Origin: Pseudorasbora parva
Lineage: Eukaryota; Chordata; Actinopteri; Cypriniformes; Gobionidae
DNA length: 64,000 bases
Reading direction: 5' to 3'
NCBI RefSeq assembly: GCF_024679245.1
Contig: NC_090177.1
Location: 46,631,877 to 46,695,876, forward strand
In this document: positions 45,391 through 56,283 of the stretch, in pieces
How positions within the stretch are numbered: the stretch's first letter is position 1
Layout of the letters: the number at the start of each line of letters is the position of its first letter
Program-made: the position numbers and the translations under genes
Notes under the pieces: model-generated
What the model was told of the DNA's origin: nothing
Seen by the model: only the letters and a program-made list of their open reading frames with translations
Databases searched by the model: none

Positions 45391-45400
<10 letters not shown>
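44508..45400 (-). pseudogene. Harbinger Myb/SANT-like partner protein
   Basis: Three minus-strand exon-like pieces: WRVAHEALFTGKQNAAIKGF (about 45384-45320, ending in a splice-donor-like GTGAGT), then GLQGSVTATFVKKK...KWENLKQKYK (about 45190-45110). The last piece (44508-45010) holds PARGRGRKRATEIMELIREM and a long charged coiled coil of Glu/Arg repeats. This matches the SANT/Myb-like DNA-binding subunit of Harbinger elements, relative of NAIF1. An extra A run in the second piece and an in-frame TGA just before the SSSSS tract break it. Confidence 0.7.

Positions 45401-45426
<26 letters not shown>
45394..45426. repeat. (GT)n microsatellite
   Basis: About 33 bp of GT dinucleotides at the start of the Myb-like gene. 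Confidence 0.9.
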
Positions 45427-45428
<2 letters not shown>

Positions 45429-46708
45429 CATCTGTCCCTGTAACATCAGACAACATTCACGTTACCTCTGTGATTATGTGCTCAATACTACATTTACACA
45501 TTGAGGTAGTTGCTGGTATATCAACTCGCTTTAAATCCAACGCAAATGTTCCTCAAATTATCAACAGTACTAATGGACAAATAAAATAATAACTAATGCT
45601 AAGTAACTTTATGCAAAATTGTTTATTTACATTATTTAAATTTAGCTATGTGAGCAGTGTTGACAACACTGAATTAACAGCACACATATAGGACATGACT
45701 CAGATGTCTATTTAATGTCATGATTGCTCATCTGCAATACTCATTGAAGATTTTCCCTTCACACATTTAATAAGAATATTTAAGCTGTATATGTTTTAGA
45801 ATAAACATTCTAGTGTGAATGCATGAATAGTGTTACTGGCGCTCCCGTTAGCTATACACAATAAAACGTGTTTTTACAGCACAATTACAACTATACTCTT
45901 CTGTCTGTCGTCTATACACCTTCAATAATTCAACAGTTTACTCTACAGGAGCTCAACAAATGGCATTTAACACAAGGGAACCGTGATTTTGTTTTGTAAT
46001 ACTCACATTTGAAAACACCCGCGTCGCCTATCTCCGTCATATTCGATAATGACGTATCCTTTCCTGTGGCCTTATGGGAAGGCAGGGATAGAAAAGTATC
46101 CGACGATGAGCGCTTCACAATCTGGGCGGAGCGCAGTAGGCCATCCGGGGATTTCTCGCCTACTCTTTTATGACTATTGAGGTTTCGAACATACTACTCC
46201 TTTCACGTACTGTTTTCGACCTACTATATTGTAGGTTAGTAGGCATATTCGGACGCAACTTAAGTACACGTACGTCCGAATCTCGAGAGAAATAGTCCAA
46301 ACGCCTGGTAGTTCTCGCCTACTCTTTTATGAATACTAAGGATTCGGACATACTTTTCGCTCGCCTACTGCTTTTTCCATACTATATAGTAGGGAAGTGT
46401 GCGGTTCCGAACGCAGCCTATGAGGCAGCATCAAACAGACCCTAACATTTACTCTATAGTTTCCTGTTATATACCCACATGCACACCAGCCAGAGTATGT
46501 TCCTATCTCCCCCTAGAGGCCAGGAAGAACATAACCATCGGTACTAGAAATCTTGTGACAAGCATTGACTGTTACACAGTTTATGTTTTTTCTAGTTTGT
46601 TTTCCCTCTCGTGAGTTTTGTTTTGTACTTATGTTTTATTTTGTTAATAAATTATCTATTCTGCACTTGAGTCCTCGCACCATTTCCTTTGTGTTCCCGA
46701 CCGTGACA

Positions 46709-47165
46709 ACGTGTTTAAATCTACATGTGTTGCCCCTGAGCTCACACACTACATGTGTTAAAATCTAAACGACGTGTTGTCCCTGAGCACACACACTTCA
46801 TGTGTTAAAATCTACATGTGTTGCCCCTGAGCTCACACACTACATGTGTTAAAATCTACACAACATGTGTTGTCCCTGAGCACACACACTGCATGTGTTA
46901 AAATCTACATGTGTTGCCCCTGAGCACACACACTGCATGTGTTAAAATCTACATGTGTTGTCCCTGAGCTCACACACTTCATGTGTTAAAATCTACACGA
47001 CGTGTTGTCCCTGAGCACACACACTTCATGTGTTAAAATCTACACAACATGTGTTGTCCCTGAGCTCACACACTTCATGTGTTAAAATCTACACGACGTG
47101 TTGTCCCTGAGCACACACACTACATGTGTTAAAATCTACACAACATGTGTTGTCCTTGAGCACAC
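46709..47165. repeat. 49-bp minisatellite, block 3
   Basis: About ten units with a subtype: GAGCTCACACACT in place of GAGCACACACACT, and ACGACGTGTTG in place of ACAACATGTGTTG. The subtype is shared with block 4, not with blocks 1 and 2. Confidence 0.92.
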
Positions 47166-47276
47166 ATACACACGACACTGGAGATTGCTGGAGACTGTGT
47201 AGTTAACGCTGGAGGCGGGTAGGTAACATCGAGGGAGTCCTTAAGGTAAGCAGAAGAGGTTAGTACCTTTCTCTTA

Positions 47277-47819
47277 TGGGTCCTGCACACTGTGCTATTT
47301 TTCTAAATCCTTTGCGAATGTCCCTTGTCAGACTGTACGAACATGATCGCCATGTCACACTGTAAGATCTCAGTTGGCATTAATGTCAGACTGCACGATA
47401 GTGAAGGCGCGCTAAAAACGGACGCGCGCAAGAAAACTCACCCGGAGTTTTATATCATCAATGAATGACGCGTTCAGTGACAGTGAGCTGCATTACACAC
47501 GGGACTGAAATGACGGCTACAAAGAAATCTCTAGTACTCGTTTTGGTCATAGTTTGTCTTGAAAAAACAGAGATATTTGACTGTCATCGTAGGAGAAGTC
47601 ACACTGCAGGATTGTGTGCCAAATCTTCTGACACTGCCAGAATTTCGTCTGAGGTAAAATTTGATCGAAGCGCTCATTAATCAGCTGCCGGTGGATACGT
47701 CAAACTAACGACTAAAGACGTCAGATTTTAGCCTAGGATCAGAGGAATCTTTTAGGATTTGCTAAATTTGTCCCAGACGGCCAAATCGTGGCCAAAAATC
47801 GCACAGTGTGCACCCGGCT
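47277..47819. mobile_element. MITE with TTA target duplication
   Basis: The left end GGGTCCTGCACACTGTGC and the right end GCACAGTGTGCACCCGGCT form inverted repeats. TTA is on both sides (47274-47276 and 47820-47822). The related gypsy LTR at about 28340 reads CTCTTAGCGAGACC without it. A TTA duplication points to the Harbinger/ISL2EU range. It is 543 bp with no coding sequence. Confidence 0.75.
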
Positions 47820-48765
47820 TTAGAGAGACTGGACAGTGACTACGTGGGTGTGTGTGATTGTGGTGGTGATGAGCTGCAGGTGTGTGTGGTTAATAATCAG
47901 GTGAGAGCGTGCGCTGTGATTCGGTGACATGGGAGCCTGTGACATTACCCGATGAGTGAGAGGGGGGTCTCTTCGGCAACGCCAGGCTCTGTGGAGGGAG
48001 AAACAGAAGGGTGGTGAGACTTTAATAGTGAGACGTGGAAAGTGGGGTGTATCCGAAACTCAGGTGGGAGCTGGAGCTGGTAAGTGACGGGGTTGATCTG
48101 CTTTGTGATCGTGTAGGGGCCAATGAACCTGGGACTGAGCTTCCTGTACGGCAGGCGCAATCTGATGTCCCTTGTGGACAGCCATACCTTCTGTCCCGGC
48201 TGGAAGGTGGGAGGTTGGAACGCCGAAGGTCAGCTGTCATCTTACGCCTGCGCAGGGCTCGCTGGAGTTGTTGATGAGCTGAGGCCCAGACCCTCTCGCT
48301 CTCCCGGAACCAGTAGTCGACTGCTGGTACATCTGATGGTTCCCCCGACCAGGGGAACAACGGGGGTTGGTAACCGAGCATGCATTGAAAGGGTGTTAGT
48401 CCAGTGGTCGCTTGTCGAAGGGAGCTCTGGGTGTACTCGGCCCAGCCCAGGAAATGGTTCCAGGAGTTCTGGTGACCATGACAGAAGGTACAGAGGAATC
48501 TCCTGGATCTTCCTCTCCGTCTGCCCATTTGTCTGCGGATGGTAACCAAGCAATAGACTTATGGTCACACCTAGGAGCGAGAGGAATGCCTTCCAGACTC
48601 GAGAGATAACTCGGGTGTGCCGTGTTCATGGAATGTACTGGAGTCCTGATGGGCAGCCCGGTGAGGCGTTGGCAGAGGCATTGGAGGAGGGCAGGGTTTC
48701 CTCGGACCAGGTGATGGGACTCATGAATATCTTGTCTGGCAGAATGGGTTCGGACCGCTCAGGCT
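47820..48765 (-). pseudogene. Second partial gypsy copy: integrase end and LTR piece
   Basis: The minus strand matches 28330-29150 and then 29570-29720 with few changes; about 420 bp between these are deleted at 48608. It encodes the integrase tail ([20 protein letters not shown], ending PLSLIG) and earlier pieces with [10 protein letters not shown]. At 48765 homology stops abruptly and hAT sequence begins. As in the other copy, no chromodomain follows the integrase. Confidence 0.8.
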
Positions 48766-50826
48766 TTTCAGACTCGTATGGAAAAAACAAAAGCAACTAC
48801 TTTCAACAGCTCAGTGGATTCAGTTGCCTTGCTAAAAAAATAGGCCCACTTTCTGTCTGGGGTAAGGTCTGTTGGAATGGTGTGCAAGACCTCATTCAGA
48901 ATGACTACATCACCACACAGCTTGTCGTCTTTACCATCCAGGGCCAGTTTTTCCACTAAAACTTCCAACTCTGACCACTGGAGTGATTGTCCTTCATGAA
49001 GGCTGAGACAGCCAATGTGTGCAAGAACCTGGTCATTGAAGTCAAATTTATCCTCCAGATACAGCACTGCCTTCTCAAAAAATCTGTCCACTAGGCTCCT
49101 GAACTGTTCCTGTTGCTGGGGTAAAAGGTTCCTCAGTATTTGTTTTGCTTTGCTGCCATTTGTCTGTGCGCCTTACGATCAGCTGACTGCGCAATCGGTT
49201 CATCACAGAGTAAACGTCAATCACAGTAGCACTGTCACTCTCGAGCACCCTAATAGATGAATCAAATTCCTGCATCACATTGTGCATGAATGCAAGGATA
49301 CATTCAGCTACAGTAAAGTCTAAATTTTCTGCATCACTTGCACCACACACAAATGTCCAGATGATACTTGGGCAGTCCTCCTTTCCCAGGGATACAAAAT
49401 AAGACTTTAAAGCTGGCCAACACTCTAAAATCCTCTGTATCGCTGGCAGCAAAGACAGCCAGCGTGTGGGGACATGCCTCAGAATCTCCCTGTATTCTGT
49501 ATTAGTAAATTCACAGAAGTCCTTAAGCAATTCCACTTTTTTAGCAGAACAACTGAATTCACTATACACCTTCAGCACAAAGGACTCCACGTCACACCCT
49601 CCAGCACTAAAGACACGATGTGCTGCTTTGACAGTGTTGTTTATGATGTGACACTTGCAATTGCCCTTCACAATTTGTGGGTTGGCTTCTTGGAGTTTCT
49701 GGAAAACTGAGTTGTGCCGACCATAATTGCATTATCTGCACCATAGGCACTGATCTGGCTGACAGAAAGTCCATTGTTCTCAGTAATGGACACTATTTGT
49801 TTGAATATGGCTTCACTAGATTCGTTGGAGTCGTCGTAAAAGTCTTACAATCCATACTTCATCCCTCGGATGCACAGAAATACTGGACTGTGTAGGGAAA
49901 CAATTTTGTGTGCCCAGAATTGGATGCATCAGAACATACTGCAAAATAGTGCGCTTTCTGCAGCTCTTCTGCTAATCTTTGCTGACGAAATGGTGCCAAC
50001 ACATTTTCCACTGCAATATCAGAGTCACTGAATATTTTTGCACTGACCTTGTTCCCACAGCCAGTTGACAGGTAGCTATGGCCATGTCGCACACCGTGAT
50101 AGGTAGCTGTTAATTTGGCGACAGTAATTTTGTCCTCTGAGTTTTTTGTAATCATGAATGATGAAATTGCCTTTGTGTGTCTGGTTACTTGAACGCGACT
50201 CTAATGTTTCTTCGTTTTAGCATGGTCATCCAAAGCAGTTTTCGGCTTCATGTTTAACCAGAATTTTAACTGAGCATACGGAGCACGTAGCATATAGTGG
50301 ATCGCCCGGTGTTTGCTTTAGCCATGTAGAGTATTTGTCATTTTTCATCCAGTCATTATTAAAGTAGGTTGAACATTTCATTTTCTTTTTTACTGGCCTG
50401 TCAGTCTTTGTTGACGCATTGTCATCTTCATCCTCCGTCTCGCCACCCATGTTAACACTAACAACAAACGATTTTCACGACGTACAATCTTCTTCACTGC
50501 TTCAATTTGCCGCCTGTAGTAACTGGCTAGCAGACAAAACAGATGCGCTAGAAGATGTAGCCTACGTCACATCGACACACCCGACCCGTTCCCGAGCCAA
50601 TTTTAACGCATTCTACACACGAGACACCCTATGAGAGAGACACCGATTACTCTGTGCATAATGCAAAGGCAATTTCAAGTGAGAAAATAGTCAATTGAAC
50701 ATACATAATCACGTAGCCTTTTGAAAACCGGGACATTCAGTGTCCCGGGAGAGTGGATAATTTTCCTGGGACAGGTTATTAAAAAGAAGGACAATCCCGG
50801 TAAAACCGGGAGAGGGGGCAACCCTA
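48766..50826 (-). mobile_element. hAT transposon, 3' part lost
   Basis: The right border is GGGGGCAACCCTA (terminal inverted repeat TAGGGTTGCCCCC on the minus strand), followed by TAGGGGGG, the probable 8-bp target. The other terminus is missing, because the element is joined to gypsy sequence at 48765. The TIR is close to that of the hAT at 2005-3528 (TAGGGTTGCC), so they may belong to related families. Confidence 0.75.
48768..50450 (-). pseudogene. hAT transposase, frameshifted and truncated
   Basis: The minus-strand ATG at 50450 starts an acidic leader, followed by a BED-like finger (YATCSVCSVKILVKHEAENC). The frame at 50155-49859 covers the start of the catalytic core (AVCSDASNSGHTKLFPYTVQ). 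49671-49075 covers the insertion domain (HVPTRWLSLLPAIQRILECW, a signature I recall from hAT relatives). 49091-48768 continues the C-terminal part, ending near STELLKVVAFVFSI. The hAT dimerisation region that should come next is missing at the junction. There are at least four frame breaks. Confidence 0.75.
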
Positions 50827-50834
50827 TAGGGGGG

Positions 50835-51536
50835 TCACAATATCCGACACAGTCCTGTTCTCCTATCTGAGAGCATAAATAGTTCAGCAATTGAAGGAAA
50901 CAGTCTTATCTGTCGATGAGTAGAGTTACAGAAGATTAGGTCGACTGTTGTCCTTCACTTGGATGTTTGGTTAATCGCAATGTTTCATGGTAGCAGAGGA
51001 TGGTTTCACCAACACAAACAGTATGTTTGTGAACATGTAGCTGCCCACAGTCAAAGAGCAAAAAAGTGCCTTACAAACAAATCCTCTACAAAGAGAAAAC
51101 ATAAAATGCAATAACAAAAAATTAAACTAAATTAATTATTTTTAGCTTTAAAGCAATATAATACAAATCAACCTTAAACTTACGTTTGAGCAGGAAACCA
51201 ACAGTTTCTCAAACAGGATTTGGAAAGAAAGGTTACAAACAACCATGAGGCAGCATCAAACAGACCCTAACATTTACTCTATAGTTTCCTGTTATATACC
51301 CACATGCACACCAGCCAGAGTATGTTCCTATCTCCCCCTAGAGGCCAGGAAGAACATAACCATCGGTACTAGAAATCTTGTGACAAGCATTGACTGTTAC
51401 ACAGTTTATGTTTTTTCTAGTTTGTTTTCCCTCTCGTGAGTTTTGTTTTGTACTTATGTTTTATTTTGTTAATAAATTATCTATTCTGCACTTGAGTCCT
51501 CGCACCATTTCCTTTGTGTTCCCGACCGTGACAACG
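50835..51536 (+). mobile_element. Second copy of the iMet-PBS element and LTR tail
   Basis: 50835-51242 matches 40802-41210 and 51243-51536 matches 46419-46708 almost perfectly, without the Harbinger insertion. It includes TSD CAGT and the end of the surrounding LTR (CCGACCGTGACA). The initiator-Met primer-binding sequence is repeated at 50988-51007. The left part is absent because the hAT border lies there. Confidence 0.85.
50988..51007 (+). promoter_or_regulatory. Primer-binding site for initiator tRNA(Met), second copy
   Basis: The same 20-nt sequence as at 40955-40974, unchanged. Confidence 0.75.
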
Positions 51537-52645
51537 TGTTTAAATCTACATGTGTTGCCCCTGAGCTCACACACTACATGTGTTAAAATCTACACGACGT
51601 GTTGTCCCTGAGCACACACACTTCATGTGTTAAAATCTACATGTGTTGCCCCTGAGCACACACACTACATGTGTTAAAATCTACACGACGTGTTGTCCCT
51701 GAGCTCACACACTACATGTGTTAAAATCTACACGACGTGTTGTCCCTGAGCACACACACTTCATGTGTTAAAATCTACACGACGTGTTGTCCCTGAGCAC
51801 ACACACTACATGTGTTAAAATCTACACGACGTGTTGTCCCTGAGCACACACACTACATGTGTTAAAATCTACACAACATGTGTTGTCCCTGAGCACACAC
51901 ACTTCATGTGTTAAAATCTACACGATGTGTTGCCCCTGAGCTCACACACTTCATGTGTTAAAATCTACACAACGTGTTGCCCCTGAGCTCACACACTTCA
52001 TGTGTTAAAATCTACACAACGTGTTGCCCCTGAGCTCACACACTTCATGTGTTAAAATCTACACGACGTGTTGTCCCTGAGCACACACACTACATGTGTT
52101 AAAATCTACACGACGTGTTGCCCCTGAGCTCACACACTTCATGTGTTAAAATCTACACGACGTGTTGCCCCTGAGCACACACACTTCATGTGTTAAAATC
52201 TACACAACATGTGTTGTCCCTGAGCACACACACTTCATGTGTTAAAATCTACACGACGTGTTGCCCCTGAGCACACACACTTCATGTGTTAAAATCTACA
52301 CAACATGTGTTGTCCCTGAGCACACACACTACCTGTGTTAAAATCTACACAACATGTGTTGTCCCTGAGCACACACACTACATGTGTTAAAATCTACACA
52401 ACATGTGTTGTCCCTGAGCACACACACTACACGTGTTAAAATCTACACAACATGTGTTGTCCCTGAGCACACACACTACATGTTAAAATCTACACAACAT
52501 GTATTGTCCTTGAGCACTCACACTACATGTGTTAAAATCTACACAACATGTGTTGTCCCTGAGCACACACACTACATGTGTTAAAATCTACACAACATGT
52601 GTTTTCCTTGAGCACACACACTACATGTGTTAAAATCTGCGCAAC
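51537..52645. repeat. 49-bp minisatellite, block 4
   Basis: About 23 units. The left half has the GAGCTCACAC/ACGACGTG subtype of block 3. The right half returns to ACAACATGTGTTGTCC units like those in block 2. It ends where unrelated GC-richer sequence starts near 52646. Confidence 0.92.
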
Positions 52646-52649
52646 ATGT

Positions 52650-52975
52650 GCTCCCTTTCAGTCGGTCATGTTCGACGTACGTCGGACGTCACAACAAATT
52701 GGGATAATTTCTGGAAGCCCCTATCAGCTTCGAGATATAGAGAACGGGCCATTGACTATTGGCGTGCAAGACTTGCATCTCGCTGCTCCCCGCCGTGCGG
52801 GCATAAAGCGGAGGCGATCGCAACGCACTTTTGTCATTCACTTCAGAGCTGAACACGGTGTTGATGAAGAAGACTGTTCCTGCTTCAGCAGAGAGAGAAA
52901 GAGAGAGAACAAGAGAAGAGGCTTCTTTGAGTGCTTGATGAGACGGCACGATCAGCGACGGCCGCGAGGTCACTG
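52650..52975 (+). repeat. LTR-like fragment
   Basis: GC-richer sequence with a TATA-like GCATAAAGCGG near 52800 and downstream Arg/Glu-like AGAGAGAGA runs. From memory it resembles the promoter half of a common fish LTR (CCCCTATCAGCTTCGAGA). The ends are not defined and no second LTR was found. Confidence 0.4.
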
Positions 52976-53326
52976 ATACGGTTATAAACTTCATATACTA
53001 TAGCAAGTGTCAAAATGATTGATGTGACCTTTGACCTACCACGCCCCCTTCGTTCCCCTCCCCCCACAGACCACCCACGTTGTTGTCACCTTTGACCTTG
53101 TGTATCCTCTGGGGGGCAATATGACCTTTGAGGTTACATGTTTGAAATACCAGTGATGACTTATGACCTGTGATTGTTTTCGGTAGCGATCAAATGAAAG
53201 AATGATGGTTTTTAAATTTGACTCTGTGATTTGAGCTGTGATTTCAGGGAGGTACAGACCAATTGAGGTGCTTTCGCATTCCATGGCGAGTGAAAAAATA
53301 AGATTGTATCATTAGGACAACAGGCT

Positions 53327-53357
<31 letters not shown>

Positions 53358-53611
53358 GACACACACACGCACACGAAAATTGGTATATAAAGGGAAATGC
53401 ATTTCTATTTTGAATGTGATGGAAACAAAATATGTTTACGCTGTATATTTACATTATTTTACTAAAATGTACTGAAAATATAAAACAACTTTTAGAGAGC
53501 AGACAAAAAACAGTCCTTTTACATTCATGTATATGCATTAGATGTTTTACAAAAGAAAAACACAGCAGACGGGGACAGGTAGCATTGTATGGACACAGCC
53601 TATGTAAAGCT
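52976..53611. other. Spacer with (CT)n tract
   Basis: There is no gene. Near 53030-53170 several TGACCTTTGA-type repeats occur. A CT microsatellite lies at about 53326-53353. Confidence 0.5.
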
Positions 53612-53975
53612 TTAAAGGGGGGGTGAAATGCTGTTTCATGCATACTGATCTTTTTACACTGTTAAAGACTTGGAATCCCATACTAAACATAGACAAAGTT
53701 TCAAAAGTTAAGGTGGACGTTTGATGGGAGTATTTCTTTGTCAAAAATACTACTTCCGGTTAGTCATAAGTTTCGGCAAGTTTTTTGAGATCATGCGTCC
53801 CCTTTGACGTTAATGGGGGCGGAATTTCCTTGTATGGGCCTTACGGACAATTCTACCGGAAGAGCGTGAGAGAGAGAGAGGGAGAGAGAGAGAGAGGGAG
53901 AGAGCGAAAGTAACAGGCTACGCCCATCAAAGCGCTGGCTTGTAGGATGCTGGACAGGTGATGTGCACAATTACA

Positions 53976-54242
53976 ATGTCACCAAAAAAGTGCGTTTTTG
54001 GTTGCCAGACCAAGACAGTCCTGCACAGATTCGCCAAAAACCCCGCGTTAAGGCAACAGTGGATGGAATTTGCTTTTCCAGATCAGCAACTGAGTTGCGC
54101 GAATGTTTATATCTGTTCGCTGCATTTCGGTGCCGACTGTTTCATAAACAAGGCCCAGCTCGACGCCGGATTTTCCGATCGCCTAATGCTGAAGGATGGA
54201 GCAGTCCCAACGATAAAGGTCCCAACGTTAGAACCGCAGGCT
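53976..54242 (+). CDS. THAP-domain exon of a Kolobok-like transposase
   Basis: Starting at the third ATG (MSPKKCVFGC), the frame gives a full THAP finger of the C2CH type. It has Cys pairs in KCVFGC and the later CSLHF (C-x2-H), a W in ALRQQWMEFAF, and the closing GAVPTI motif that defines THAP domains. A GTGAGT splice donor follows at 54243, after which the frame soon stops, so this is a first coding exon. THAP domains bind the ends of P-like and Kolobok elements. The catalytic exons are absent from this copy. The exon is not frameshifted, unlike that in copy A. Confidence 0.7.
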
Positions 54243-54550
54243 GTGAGTTAGACTGCTTCAAATGTCTGTGTTATTGCCTATGCTCATCAAGTAGCCCACA
54301 CATGATCACGTATAGTTAATTGATCAATGGAGCATGCGATGTGTAGTGCGTGTACATTTGTTTAGCTGGCCACTATATGTGTAACTTTATGTTTGTGTAT
54401 TGTAAAAGCACTCCAAACAACAATACACAAAGAGTGAGGAAATATGTTGAACTAAATAAGCGCGCTTCTTCATTCAAATGCGCTACTATTCCGTGTCTTT
54501 CTATGTAAACACTAACTTAGCCTGCCGTGCAAAACCAGTCCGCTTACTGT

Positions 54551-54817
54551 CTAAACAAACCACGCGTAAACACACACACACACGTGCACAACTGCACTTC
54601 CCACATGTACACCTTCAAAGACAAAAATACGACGACATAATTCAAGTATAAATATGTAAATAACACAAGCCGCTAAGCATATTATATAGTGAGTGTATAA
54701 CTTGTACCACATAGAGACGTCCTGCTCTAGTCGTTTTTGCTGCTGCTCCTGTTCAACTGCAGCCTCTGGGTCTGATTCCGGATCATAGATGTATGGCTGT
54801 ATCTGATTAAAAGCCAT
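54551..54817 (-). CDS. Kolobok-borne small ORF, second copy
   Basis: The same protein start as at 355 (MAFNQIQPYIYDPESDPE, then an acidic Gln-rich run, then a hydrophobic segment). There are few substitutions in the first 80 residues, and the frame ends in a simple GT-repeat-derived tail. It lies opposite to the THAP exon near the other end of the element, as though the element carried two converging genes. Preservation of the frame in two independent copies argues for coding, but only two copies are available here. Function unknown. Confidence 0.4.
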   Translation of the reverse strand: MAFNQIQPYIYDPESDPEAAVEQEQQQKRLEQDVSMWYKLYTHYIICLAACVIYIFILELCRRIFVFEGVHVGSAVVHVCVCVYAWFV

Positions 54818-55109
54818 ATTTTTATTTTGAATAAAGTTTTTTTCCCGCTGTTAGGGATGACACAGCTTTACGACGCACTCGACTCAACACAATAGCAGCG
54901 GCGCGCACACGTCATTATTTAGCTCCGCCCACACGATACGCCCCCACCCGCTCGGCTTTTTTCGGAAAGACTCGGAACAGCGCATCTTTCTTATACAATT
55001 ATAAAAAAAATAAAGACTTTTCGGAGATATGCAGGATGCAATGCTACTCTATAGGTTCTCAAGATTGACATGACACTGACTGAAACTGAGTGTTTCACCC
55101 CCCCTTTAA

Positions 55110-55742
55110 CAGTCAAAAAAAAAAAAATCAACATATTTTTATAACAGTGTTCTTTTAAAATGAAAAGTTTTAATAAATAATTTTTACATAATTGTAATCG
55201 TATTTTTCATCTAAGAGTTGTAATCGTTTAGATGCTTACATCTATTATGCATACAGAAAACTGTATAAAGAAATACAACCCTTTATAAATGGTTTTATAA
55301 AGCTTAAACCTAAAGTCTATCGATTACACCATCTGTTCCATTTTTTTACTTTTACACTTAAACAAAACCTTTAAGCAAGATTTTAAATACATCTTTATAT
55401 ATGGTTTTAGATCAAATATGTTTGTATCTTTGACAAAATCAATGCTTTTAGTCTAGGAAAATCATCACACTCAACAATAATGATAAACACATCACTAAAA
55501 CTCACTGAAACATTGTGAATCAAATATTGATTCTATATTAAAAAAAATTCAGAGAGCAGACAAAAAGTGGTCCTTTTACATGATTACATTAAATGAATGT
55601 ATTACAAAGAAAAAGTACAGTTTAAAGTTGAAAATCATTATCTCTCGTAGTTGGTGAAATTGAAGCAAACTCTGGGGCACTTTCACATGTTTGGTTTCCT
55701 ACATGTTTTATGGAGGCTTTCCATGGACATGATGACTTCTGT
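55110..55742. other. AT-rich spacer
   Basis: No gene, no bounded repeat recognised. Confidence 0.4.
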
Positions 55743-55937
55743 ACTGTAGCCAGAGGTAGCCAAAGTCAAAAACTTTACTCAAGTAAAAGTAACAATCGTA
55801 ATAGTTACTTGAGTAAGAGTAAAAAAGTATTAGATGAAAAAACTACTCAAGTACTTAGTTACTAGTTACTTTCGATCTGATTGATAAGATCCAAAAACCC
55901 TGAATTTCAGACTACTTAGAGAGCTTTCACACACCTC

Positions 55938-56056
<119 letters not shown>

Positions 56057-56283
56057 AATGGTTAAACAGTGTAAATTAATGGTGTGCTGGGCTAACCAAA
56101 GCTCTTTTTAAAACATACTTTGTTTTTATATTTTTATAAGTATATGCATTCTTAAAAATACAGTCCCATTTTTAAATGTATGTATACACTGCAGACTGTT
56201 GTCTGTCCGGATATGTGTATAAATGCAAGATGTCACATTAGGCTATTCAATTTGTTTCGATGAGATCAGGCTAAAGCCTACCT

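Larger units (their letters stand above)
41215..46418 (+). mobile_element. PIF/Harbinger transposon, two-gene, inactive
   Basis: The ends are GGCTGCGTTCGGAACCGCA and its complement TGCGGTTCCGAACGCAGCC. Subterminal motifs (TACTCTTTTATGA, GTAGTAGG-like) recur near both ends. Inside are a plus-strand transposase and a minus-strand Myb/SANT-like gene, the typical Harbinger pair. The copy at 51240 lacks it and reads straight through (CAAACAACCATGAGG). The expected 3-bp target duplication could not be matched cleanly. Confidence 0.88.
40557..46576 (+). mobile_element. LTR-like element with initiator-Met PBS, unresolved type
   Basis: It splits the 3' LTR of the surrounding element. CAGT is duplicated (40553-40556 and 46577-46580), and the tips TATAACCGTC and GACTGTTACA are imperfect inverted repeats. 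It has a TATA-like CATAAATAG near 40843 and a unit end TTTCA at 40954 followed at once by a 20-nt tRNA-complementary site. The right part (46419-46576) shows no LTR similar to the left one. A Harbinger transposon (41215-46418) accounts for most of the length; without it the element is about 0.8 kb. A second copy lies at 50835-51404. Confidence 0.55.
34069..46708 (+). mobile_element. Non-autonomous LTR element made mostly of tandem repeats
   Basis: The LTR tips are TGTCAC (34069) and GTGACA (46708). The 5' LTR is 34069-34244 plus 39290-39486 (split by a LINE). The interior is 39487-40326. The 3' LTR is about 40327-40556 plus 46577-46708 (split by another element), and its first nine bases are missing. 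The interior of about 840 bp has no gag or pol, only two blocks of coding-like tandem repeats. TATA-like TTTATAAGCTC (34211) and AATAAA (39421 area and 46649 area) mark the LTR signals. The element sits within the minisatellite. Confidence 0.75.
53616..55105 (+). mobile_element. Kolobok-like THAP element, copy C (best bounded)
   Basis: The ends are AGGGGGGGTGAAATGCTG and CTGAGTGTTTCACCCCCCCT, an inverted repeat with TTAA on both sides (53612-53615 and 55106-55109). It carries one intact THAP exon with a splice donor on the plus strand and a short ORF on the minus strand near the other end. It is 1490 bp, far too short for a complete transposase, so it is an internally deleted derivative. It served here as reference for copies A and B. 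Confidence 0.85.

Noticed and set aside
53958..54319. 118-codon alternative frame over the THAP exon
   Set aside because: It reads the same bases in a second frame without the Cys/His pattern; the THAP frame has the full motif set and a splice donor.
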